DNA of 6,112 bases from Atopobiaceae bacterium UBA5363. Its GTDB lineage: Bacteria > Actinomycetota > Coriobacteriia > Coriobacteriales > Atopobiaceae. This document shows positions 1 through 5,297 of this stretch, piece by piece. The DNA is taken from contig DHPN01000015.1 of assembly GCA_002407925.1 (NCBI GenBank), positions 53,176 through 59,287 on the forward strand, written 5' to 3'. A program made the position numbers and the translations under genes. Position 1 is the stretch's first letter. Each line of letters opens with the position of its first letter. The notes under the pieces are model-generated. The model made no database searches, had not been told where the DNA came from, and saw only the letters and a program-made list of their open reading frames with translations.

Positions 1-77
1 TTGAGCATTCGCTCAAGGACCGCAACTGTGGTCTCGATGCCCTGCCCTGCTGCCCCGCCAACCAACACGTTGTACAT
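1..77 (-). CDS. 2-oxoacid:acceptor oxidoreductase, KorA-like subunit (5' end only)
   Basis: Only the first 25 codons are present; the gene continues past the left edge. My translation begins MYNVLVGGAAGQGIET and continues TVAVLERML. The pattern hydrophobic-GG-x-AGQGI-[ED]-T near the N-terminus is typical of the gamma domain of 2-oxoacid:ferredoxin oxidoreductases. The GGAAGQG form starting at residue 7 is usual in the proteins where this domain is fused ahead of the alpha (pyrimidine-binding) domain, as in KorA-type subunits. These enzymes interconvert a 2-oxoacid plus CoA with an acyl-CoA, CO2 and reduced ferredoxin in the cytoplasm. The ATG follows a GAGGGG ribosome binding site by 8 nt. 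A stand-alone gamma subunit or an indolepyruvate oxidoreductase beta subunit remains possible. The substrate (2-oxoglutarate, pyruvate, branched-chain or aromatic oxoacid) cannot be read from 25 residues. A beta subunit gene would be expected next, outside the window. Confidence 0.72.
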   Translation of the reverse strand, partial: MYNVLVGGAAGQGIETTVAVLERML

Positions 78-274
78 AGCGGTATCCCCTCACTGCTATT
101 CATTAACGCCGAAAGCTAAACCGCACAACTGTGACGGTCTCCCTTACTCGACATTCTTGGATGCTCGAGGTCACACACATATTTTGTACCCGTTTTTCAG
201 ACTTTGTATACAGCGAATTTTGGCCCGTTGCTGCCTCCAGACGAGGCGAAACATGGCAATTTTTTCACTTGCAA
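78..274 (-). other. Intergenic region between the GltD-like gene and the KorA-like gene
   Basis: This 197-nt stretch has no convincing coding sequence. On the minus strand it holds a 5-bp inverted repeat, GCCTC with GAGGC (plus-strand 233-237 and 243-247, 5-nt loop), about 28 nt after the flavoprotein stop. No U-tract follows, so it does not qualify as an intrinsic terminator. The length would allow a separate promoter for the KorA-like gene. I see only a weak TATACA (plus-strand 207-212) with no good -35 partner, and a poor TTGTGC / 17 nt / TAATGA pair nearer the start codon. Whether the two genes share a transcript is therefore open. Confidence 0.4.
86..91 (-). promoter_or_regulatory. Ribosome binding site of the KorA-like gene
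   Basis: GAGGGG on the minus strand sits 8 nt before the ATG at 77-75. It supports that codon as the start even though only 25 codons of the gene are visible. Confidence 0.6.
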
Positions 275-1510
275 TTAAGCGCTGACGATGTGCATATAGC
301 GCAGCATCGCTTCAGCTGCTTTCTTGGCTCCTTCAACCGCATGGACCACTGTTTTCGGGCCAGTTACCACATCGCCTGCCGCAAAGACGCCGTCGACTGT
401 CGTCATGCTGTTTTTGTCTACCTTGAGCGTGCCGGCGTCCGTTGCCTCAAGACCCTTGGTCGTTAAGAGAAGCTTATTTTTGGGAACCTGAGATACGCAG
501 AAAATCGTCGTGTCACAATCTTTTTGTATTTCTTCGTCACCTAAGCCAACAAACTTCCCTGCCTCGTCCAAGACGGACTTGCGAAAGAGAGGTCCACGGT
601 CATTGACTGACTCTACCGAGAGACCGTATTCGATATCAGCGCCATCGAGTTCTGCAAGCTCCACTTCGTCCGAGCTTGCAGAGACACCTCCCCAATTCGA
701 ATAGAGCGTAACCTGGTGGGCACCTCTGCGAAGAGCTGTCCTCGCAACATCCATCGCGACATTGCCAACGCCTATGACGGCAACGGTCTCGCCTACGTCG
801 CAAGACCCCGGATTCACGAGATAGTCAATTCCGAAATATACATTGCCGCGAGCCTGCCCTTTAATGCCCAAGGTCCTCGCACGCCACGCGCCTGTTCCCA
901 CAAACACGGCATCATAGCCATCACGCAGCAGATCGTCGATCTTAAGCGCGCCCCCAATCGTGGTCGCAGTACGCATCTTGACCCCAAGGGCTACAAGAAG
1001 CTCGCGGTAGTTCTCAACATAGCGATTGGGAAGTCTAAAGTCAGGAATCCCGTACTCAAGAACGCCACCAATCCTTGGCTTCTGCTCAAAAATCGTGACC
1101 TCACATCCTGCCAGGGCAAGCTTTATTGCAACAACTATGCCCGCAGGGCCAGAACCGATGATTGCCGCGCTATGCCCGTTTGGCGCTGCCTTTGAAATGG
1201 CGATCTTTTGGGTGTTTCTTTCGAGATACGATTCAGAGATATAGCTCTCAATGGCAGAGAAGTGTATGGACATCCCTTTTTTGCCTTGGATGCAGTGCCC
1301 TTCGCATTGGTTGGAATGATTGCAGACGACTGCGCATATGACGCTCATTGGATTGTTATCAAAAAGAGTTGCCCCGGCCGACTCAAGATCACGGTTCTTA
1401 AACATTGCAATGACTTCGGGAATCGGCGTATGTACAGGACAACCTTCCCGGCAAAGTGGATGCCTACATCCAAGACACCTGTTGGCCTCCTCAACGATAT
1501 GTAACGCCAT
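275..1510 (-). CDS. GltD/NfnB-type FAD-dependent NAD(P) oxidoreductase with two N-terminal Fe-S motifs
   Basis: This is a 411-residue cytoplasmic flavoprotein of the family holding the glutamate synthase small subunit (GltD), NfnB and the N-terminal half of dihydropyrimidine dehydrogenase. Residues 12-24 carry C-x2-C-x4-C-x3-C and residues 59-73 carry C-x3-C-x5-C-x3-C; in the family these cysteines bind two [4Fe-4S] clusters. A GxGxxG FAD fold (IIGSGPAG) is at 117-124, with the EYGIPDFRLP segment at about 152-161. A second dinucleotide fold (VIGVGN) is at 245-250, and GVFAAGDVVTG at 374-384 closes the FAD site. Length is below the usual 450-490. The ATG at 1510 was chosen because AAGGGA lies 5 nt upstream and the protein then starts just before EEANRCLGC. 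The frame stays open back to 1639. Likely roles are electron transfer between NAD(P)H and a partner such as ferredoxin, or the small subunit of glutamate synthase. No GltB large subunit is in the window, so the reaction is unassigned. Confidence 0.88.
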   Translation of the reverse strand: MALHIVEEANRCLGCRHPLCREGCPVHTPIPEVIAMFKNRDLESAGATLFDNNPMSVICAVVCNHSNQCEGHCIQGKKGMSIHFSAIESYISESYLERNTQKIAISKAAPNGHSAAIIGSGPAGIVVAIKLALAGCEVTIFEQKPRIGGVLEYGIPDFRLPNRYVENYRELLVALGVKMRTATTIGGALKIDDLLRDGYDAVFVGTGAWRARTLGIKGQARGNVYFGIDYLVNPGSCDVGETVAVIGVGNVAMDVARTALRRGAHQVTLYSNWGGVSASSDEVELAELDGADIEYGLSVESVNDRGPLFRKSVLDEAGKFVGLGDEEIQKDCDTTIFCVSQVPKNKLLLTTKGLEATDAGTLKVDKNSMTTVDGVFAAGDVVTGPKTVVHAVEGAKKAAEAMLRYMHIVSA

Positions 1511-1699
1511 AACTGTCCCTTCTTCATGCGGCTGAAGTGCCAAACGTCTCAGAAGCCCCGGCGTATCCCCTGCCAAGCGAGCTAAGAAGAACGCTTGCAA
1601 CATCGTCGGCCAAGCTTTGCAAAACTGACTTAGCACCCTCTAAGATACAGCCTCTCTGGATCTCAGATATGTAGCTTCAGTGTTCGAATTGGCAAGACC
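1511..1699 (-). other. Intergenic region between argD and the GltD-like gene
   Basis: This 189-nt gap separates the arginine genes from the flavoprotein gene. Two inverted repeats are visible. One has 7-bp arms with one G-U pair just after argD (plus-strand 1640-1646 with 1660-1666, 13-nt loop). The other has perfect 6-bp arms CAAGCG/CGCTTG (1574-1579 with 1592-1597, 12-nt loop), extendable by 2 bp across a bulge. Neither is followed by a U-tract, so neither is a standard intrinsic terminator. I found no promoter with both boxes. The flavoprotein reading frame runs back open through 1511-1639, so part of this gap might be coding if the real start lies upstream. Confidence 0.4.
1516..1523 (-). 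promoter_or_regulatory. Ribosome binding site that sets the GltD-like start
   Basis: AGAAGGGA on the minus strand ends 5 nt before the ATG at 1510-1508. The in-frame alternatives, ATG at 1603 and GTG at 1636, have no Shine-Dalgarno match at useful spacing, so this site favours the 411-residue product. Confidence 0.6.
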
Positions 1700-2968
1700 C
1701 TAATTGCCGTTGCCTATGCGCTCCAAAATTTCCTTGAGCTTTCCAAGCATCGTGTCAATCTGTCCTTCAGTGATGACAAGCGGGGGAAGAAATCTCAGTA
1801 TCGAATCACCAATATGGTTGAGCACCAACCCCTCAGCCAATGCAGCATCGACCACGTCGCCGGCGATAGGGATATCAAGCTGCGCCCCTCTCATGAGCCC
1901 TTTCCCGCGTACTTCGCTTACGTGCGGGAGTTCCGCAAGCCCATCTGCCAGATGTTGCCCTACGACAATGACATGCTCGCCGACATTCTGTGAAACAAGG
2001 GTCTCAACGGTAGCGCGCCCGGCAGCTGCGGCAAGGGCATTGCCCCCAAATGTCGATCCATGGTCCCCTGGGCCTAAGAGGTCGGCAACCTGGGCACGAG
2101 CACTGACCGCCCCCATAGGAAAGCCGTCAGCTATACCCTTGGCCTGCGAGACGACGTCGGGCTCAATACCTGCTAGCTGGAAGGAAAAAGGCGCTCCGGT
2201 TCGGAAAAACCCGGTTTGTACCTCATCGATAATCAGGATGAGCCCTCGATCGTCACAGATTTCCCGCACTGAGCGCAGATAGCTGTTCTCGGCAGGCCAG
2301 ACACCACCTTCACCTTGTATGCACTCGAGCATGATCGCGCAGGCACCTTGCTTGCCACCCTCAGCAAGCACGTCAAGTTTGTGCTCCAAAGCCGACACAT
2401 CATTGAGCGACACGAAATCAAAGCCTTGGGGCATGGGCAAAAAAGTCTTATGGAAGGCGTCTTGGCCAGTTGCCGCAAGCGTTGCTAGCGTACGTCCATG
2501 GAAGCTCTTCTTGGCGCTTATAATTGTAGAGGCACCCGCGAGGTTCTTTTCCCCCCAGCGCCTTGCAAGCTTGATCGCCCCTTCATTTGCCTCTGCTCCG
2601 CTGTTGGCAAAAAACGTCTTCCAACGGGTAGAAGTCGACCCAACGACATGTCCCATAGCATCTGTCGTAGTGGAGAGCAGGTCAGCTATGCCATGAGCAA
2701 GCTCTGAGCGATTCTCGACATAAAAATAATTTCCAACTTGCCACACACGATCGATCTGTCTATGAAGAGCCTCTACAACCGCAGGATGGCAATGGCCGAG
2801 ACTCGCGGCTCCTATACCCCCCAGAAAATCGAGAAAGTCACGTCCCTCGGAGTCGGTAAGCACAGCGCCGTGCGCTTCGACGAACTCCACTGGCAGGCGT
2901 TGGTAGGTGCCAATGAGGTATTGGGAATCATCATGAATAAACGGTGCATCCGTATCAAATGTGTACAT
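1700..2968 (-). CDS. argD: Acetylornithine aminotransferase ArgD
   Basis: This 422-residue class III PLP-dependent aminotransferase converts N-acetylglutamate 5-semialdehyde plus glutamate to N2-acetylornithine plus 2-oxoglutarate in the cytoplasm. Visible family features are DFLGGIGAASLGHCHP (46-61), FFANSGAEANEGAIKLAR (119-136), FHGRTLATLAATGQ (156-169), the PLP-binding DEVQTG (248-253) and the lysine of SQAKGIADGFPMGA at residue 277, which forms the Schiff base in this family. STFGGNALA (305-313) is also present. The protein is slightly longer than the usual 380-405, with a Ser/Thr-rich insertion at about 99-115 before the FANSG motif. GFFRTG stands where GxGRTG is commoner. The ATG start is 4 nt after the argB stop and has AGAGGGA 7 nt upstream, so translation is probably coupled to argB. 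Similar class III enzymes (succinylornithine, ornithine or GABA aminotransferases) are alternatives, but the position after argB makes ArgD by far the likeliest. Confidence 0.95.
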   Translation of the reverse strand: MYTFDTDAPFIHDDSQYLIGTYQRLPVEFVEAHGAVLTDSEGRDFLDFLGGIGAASLGHCHPAVVEALHRQIDRVWQVGNYFYVENRSELAHGIADLLSTTTDAMGHVVGSTSTRWKTFFANSGAEANEGAIKLARRWGEKNLAGASTIISAKKSFHGRTLATLAATGQDAFHKTFLPMPQGFDFVSLNDVSALEHKLDVLAEGGKQGACAIMLECIQGEGGVWPAENSYLRSVREICDDRGLILIIDEVQTGFFRTGAPFSFQLAGIEPDVVSQAKGIADGFPMGAVSARAQVADLLGPGDHGSTFGGNALAAAAGRATVETLVSQNVGEHVIVVGQHLADGLAELPHVSEVRGKGLMRGAQLDIPIAGDVVDAALAEGLVLNHIGDSILRFLPPLVITEGQIDTMLGKLKEILERIGNGN

Positions 2969-2972
2969 GACA

Positions 2973-3851
2973 CTATCCCTCTCTGTGGATTTCAGTCCCT
3001 ATGCCTTCGTTGGTAAACATTTCAATCAAAATTGAGTGCGGAAAAGTTCCATTAAGGATAGTAACTTGTCCTACGCCTGAATCTATGCTCTCAACCGCTG
3101 CCGCTATTTTGGGAATCATGCCAGATGAGAGTTTCTTTGAATGTACTAGAGACTTTGCTTCGCTAACACTCATTTGAGCTATGAGGCTATTCTTGTCAGC
3201 GAAATCAGCATACAGGCCATCGACGTCAGTCAAAAAGAAGAGCTTGTTGGCATGAAGGGCAGCCGCAATTTGGCTCGCCGCAAAATCCGCATTGATATTG
3301 TATGCACCATCTGCGCCAAATCCTACGCTCGCAATGACCGGAATGTAATCAGAGTTCAGCGTTTTTTGAATGAGGTCGATATTAACCTCACACACTTTAC
3401 CGACCCGGCCCAGTTCTGGATCGAGTTGCTCAGCGCGCAATATGCAGCCATCTGCCCCTGTCAATCCAACTGCATAGCAACCGAGTTTGTTGAGGGACTC
3501 TACAAGCGTGACATTTACTTGGCCAACCAGCGCCATCTGAACTGCGCGCATCGTCTCATCATTTGTGACACGCATCCCATTCTTGAAATCCACCCCAAGG
3601 CCAAGTCTGCCCATAAGGCGAGAGATCGTCTTGCCACCCCCATGCACCAAGACCACACGCACTCCCATGAGCTTGAGAAGCAGAATGTCCTCGAGCACCT
3701 TGGATCGCAACGCAGCGTCTTCCATGGATGAGCCCCCATATTTCACGACGACGGTGGCTCCGGACCATTTCCTCATCCATGGGAGCGCCTCTACAAGTAC
3801 TTCAGCTTTACGCAGCGCTACGTCGGTTGTCTTTTGCCTGATTTTTGGCAT
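2973..3851 (-). CDS. argB: Acetylglutamate kinase ArgB
   Basis: This 292-residue amino-acid kinase phosphorylates N-acetylglutamate with ATP to N-acetylglutamyl 5-phosphate, usually the controlled step of the pathway. Motifs in order are VVVKYGGSSM (34-43, with the phosphate-binding lysine at 37), LVHGGGKTI (68-76), NGMRVTNDET (91-100), NINADFAAS (185-193), FLTDVDGLY (206-214) and SSGMIPKI (242-249, active-site lysine at 248). Length and C-terminus are normal. The N-terminal 30 residues form a likely helix of the kind present in hexameric, arginine-inhibited kinases, and the C-terminal EMFTNEGIGTEI matches that class, so feedback inhibition by arginine is a reasonable inference. The ATG at 3851 gives the expected N-terminus, but its AGGGG is only 2 nt away. 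The open frame extends to a TTG at 3908, which has no ribosome binding site. The gene begins 69 nt after the argJ stop. Confidence 0.95.
   Translation of the reverse strand: MPKIRQKTTDVALRKAEVLVEALPWMRKWSGATVVVKYGGSSMEDAALRSKVLEDILLLKLMGVRVVLVHGGGKTISRLMGRLGLGVDFKNGMRVTNDETMRAVQMALVGQVNVTLVESLNKLGCYAVGLTGADGCILRAEQLDPELGRVGKVCEVNIDLIQKTLNSDYIPVIASVGFGADGAYNINADFAASQIAAALHANKLFFLTDVDGLYADFADKNSLIAQMSVSEAKSLVHSKKLSSGMIPKIAAAVESIDSGVGQVTILNGTFPHSILIEMFTNEGIGTEIHREG
2976..2982 (-). promoter_or_regulatory. Ribosome binding site of argD inside the argB 3' end
   Basis: AGAGGGA on the minus strand lies in the last argB codons, immediately before the argB stop and 7 nt ahead of the argD ATG. Ribosomes finishing argB can restart directly on argD, an arrangement typical of translational coupling. 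Confidence 0.6.
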
Positions 3852-3920
3852 ATCCCCTGTCTTTCTCGCTAAACTCCGGCAACTATCTCCTATACCATGT
3901 GCTGGCAAATTGAAAGACAG

Positions 3921-5204
3921 CTATGTGCGGTATTCTCCATTGATGCGCACGTAGTTATGCGTGAGATCGCAGGTCCACACGCGCGAATGGAATGTGCCCA
4001 TCTTCAGTGATATTGCTATGGGTATCTCGTCAGCTTTAAAACGACGGAGCATATCTTGCTCATCCATAGGCACGGGCAGGCCTGAGCGCAGCACCGGAAC
4101 ACCAAGAAAGTCGATGTCCACGTTCTTTTGATTAAAAGCTACACCACATTTTCCCGCGGCAGCCGCAACACGACCCCAATTGGCGTCATGACCAAAGACG
4201 GCTGTCTTCACAAGCGGGGAGTTCGCGATAGAGCGGGCAACTTTGTCCGCATCGTCTTGTGAGGCAGCCCCCAGCACGTCAACAATGATGAGTTTGGTCG
4301 ATCCCTCTCCATCAGCTGCAATGTCGCGAGCAAGGCGTTCGCATACCTCCCGTATCGCTGCGGAAATCGCAGGATATGCTTTAGAATCCACCTCTATCTC
4401 CTCACACTTCGCTGCACCGGTTGCAAGAAGAAAGCAGGAATCGTTCGTCGACGTGTCTGAGTCAACGGTAACTTTGTTGAAGGTCACCTTGACTGCGGCC
4501 CCAAGGGCCAAGCGTGCGGCTTCGGCAGTAAGCGGGGCGTCGGTAGCAATGACCGCAAGCATGGTAGCCATATTGGGCTGAATCATGCCGGATCCCTTTA
4601 CAAAGCCCCCGACATGCACGGTGGAGGTCGCCCCATCAGAAGAAGCAATTTGTCCCTCAAGAGCACATTCTTTTGCGTGTGTGTCAGTGGTCATCACGGC
4701 CTCAGCCGCATGGTGTGCGGCATCGGCCGAATGCTCGAGAGCGGCAATGACTTCAGGTATGCCCTTCTCAAAAGGTCTCATCTCTAGGGGGACCCCGATG
4801 ACTCCTGTGGAGGCAACAAGGACCTCCTCAGGCTCGCAGTGGAGCGCCGTCGCAACCATCTGAGTTGTTTGTTGCGCGATCTTAATTCCTGCATCCCCTG
4901 TCGCCGCGTTGGCGTTGCCAGAATTGAGAATTATGGCACGTGTACTCCCATGTGCAGCATGGGCTCGAGATACTCTCACGGGAGCGGCACAGAAGCAGTT
5001 TTGCGTAAAGGTGGCAGCACAGACACAGACGCTATCTGCTGCTACAAGCGCGAGATCACGCCGAGAGGGATCATGCCTAAATCCTGCGCTTATACCAGCA
5101 GCACGTATGCCGTCAGCGGCACAGACACCTCCCTTGCAACTCTGAAACCCAAAAGAGGAAGCCGTAAGATCTTGGGATGGCACAGCCAAGGGTGTATACG
5201 TCAT
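3921..5204 (-). CDS. argJ: Glutamate N-acetyltransferase / ornithine acetyltransferase ArgJ
   Basis: This 427-residue ArgJ precursor moves the acetyl group from N2-acetylornithine to glutamate, releasing ornithine and recycling N-acetylglutamate; some members also use acetyl-CoA. Family features are GIRAAGISAGFR (32-43), NSGNANAATG (94-103), STGVIG (132-137, oxyanion-hole region), KGSGMIQPNMATML (203-216), DGEGSTK and a C-terminal VWTCDLTHNYVRINGEYRT. Family knowledge places self-cleavage between Ala213 and Thr214 of MATM, with Thr214 (plus-strand 4563-4565) becoming the new N-terminal nucleophile of the beta chain; all needed residues are present. The ATG at 5204 was chosen because GGAG lies 8 nt upstream. 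A TTG seven codons earlier is in frame but would put that site inside the gene. The N-terminal 75 residues are unusually cysteine-rich. A full-length ArgJ beside argC, argB and argD indicates the acetyl-recycling pathway. Whether this protein also makes N-acetylglutamate from acetyl-CoA cannot be read from sequence. Confidence 0.96.
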   Translation of the reverse strand: MTYTPLAVPSQDLTASSFGFQSCKGGVCAADGIRAAGISAGFRHDPSRRDLALVAADSVCVCAATFTQNCFCAAPVRVSRAHAAHGSTRAIILNSGNANAATGDAGIKIAQQTTQMVATALHCEPEEVLVASTGVIGVPLEMRPFEKGIPEVIAALEHSADAAHHAAEAVMTTDTHAKECALEGQIASSDGATSTVHVGGFVKGSGMIQPNMATMLAVIATDAPLTAEAARLALGAAVKVTFNKVTVDSDTSTNDSCFLLATGAAKCEEIEVDSKAYPAISAAIREVCERLARDIAADGEGSTKLIIVDVLGAASQDDADKVARSIANSPLVKTAVFGHDANWGRVAAAAGKCGVAFNQKNVDIDFLGVPVLRSGLPVPMDEQDMLRRFKADEIPIAISLKMGTFHSRVWTCDLTHNYVRINGEYRT

Positions 5205-5212
5205 AGGGACGT

Positions 5213-5216
5213 CTCC
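5213..5216 (-). promoter_or_regulatory. Ribosome binding site that sets the argJ start
   Basis: GGAG on the minus strand lies 8 nt before the ATG at 5204-5202. It falls downstream of the alternative in-frame TTG (5225-5223), so it decides for the ATG and the 427-residue protein. Confidence 0.65.
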
Positions 5217-5225
5217 AATCAGCAA

Positions 5226-5252
5226 CCGCTCTCAGTCCTTTTACAAAAGCGG
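5226..5252 (-). repeat. Short inverted repeat in the argC-argJ gap
   Basis: Read on the minus strand, CCGCT (plus-strand 5248-5252) and AGCGG (5226-5230) are perfect 5-bp arms around a 17-nt interior. The interior can itself fold as a weak A/T hairpin (CTTT, TGTA, AAAG, sharing one base with the outer arm). It sits just upstream of the argJ ribosome binding site. No U-tract follows, so it is not a plain terminator. It could affect mRNA processing or argJ translation, or simply be chance. Confidence 0.3.
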
Positions 5253-5297
5253 CTTAGATTTGTATGAAAGGCCATTTAAGGGAACGTGCCTCATACC

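Noticed and set aside
233..247. GCCTC/GAGGC hairpin after the GltD-like gene as a terminator
   Set aside because: The stem is only 5 bp and the sequence that follows is not U-rich.
1..285. Plus-strand open frame at the left edge
   Set aside because: Its first part is opposite the GGAAGQGIET start of the KorA-like gene and the rest crosses the intergenic gap; no recognisable protein.
716..1195. 159-codon plus-strand open frame
   Set aside because: It is antisense to the GltD-like gene, whose conserved motifs span the same bases; its translation shows no recognisable domain.
1640..1666. Hairpin after argD as a transcription terminator
   Set aside because: Arms are 7 bp with a wobble pair and a 13-nt loop, and no U-tract follows.
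1511..1699. T-box or other riboswitch ahead of the GltD-like gene
   Set aside because: No T-box consensus or known riboswitch core was recognised; the repeats are short and isolated.
1704..2282. 192-codon plus-strand open frame
   Set aside because: It is antisense to argD, Ser/Pro/Ala-rich as expected for a shadow frame, with no family motif.
3174..3731. 185-codon plus-strand open frame
   Set aside because: It lies opposite argB, whose catalytic motifs explain this stretch; no ribosome binding site or domain supports it.
3852..3908. Longer ArgB starting at a TTG
   Set aside because: No ribosome binding site precedes the TTG, and the extra 19 residues have no match to known ArgB N-termini.
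5226..5297. ArgR operator (ARG box) in the argC-argJ gap
   Set aside because: The closest stretch (TGAAAGGCCATTTA) departs from the TGAAT-4-ATTCA pattern at several positions; an operator is more likely upstream of argC, outside the window.
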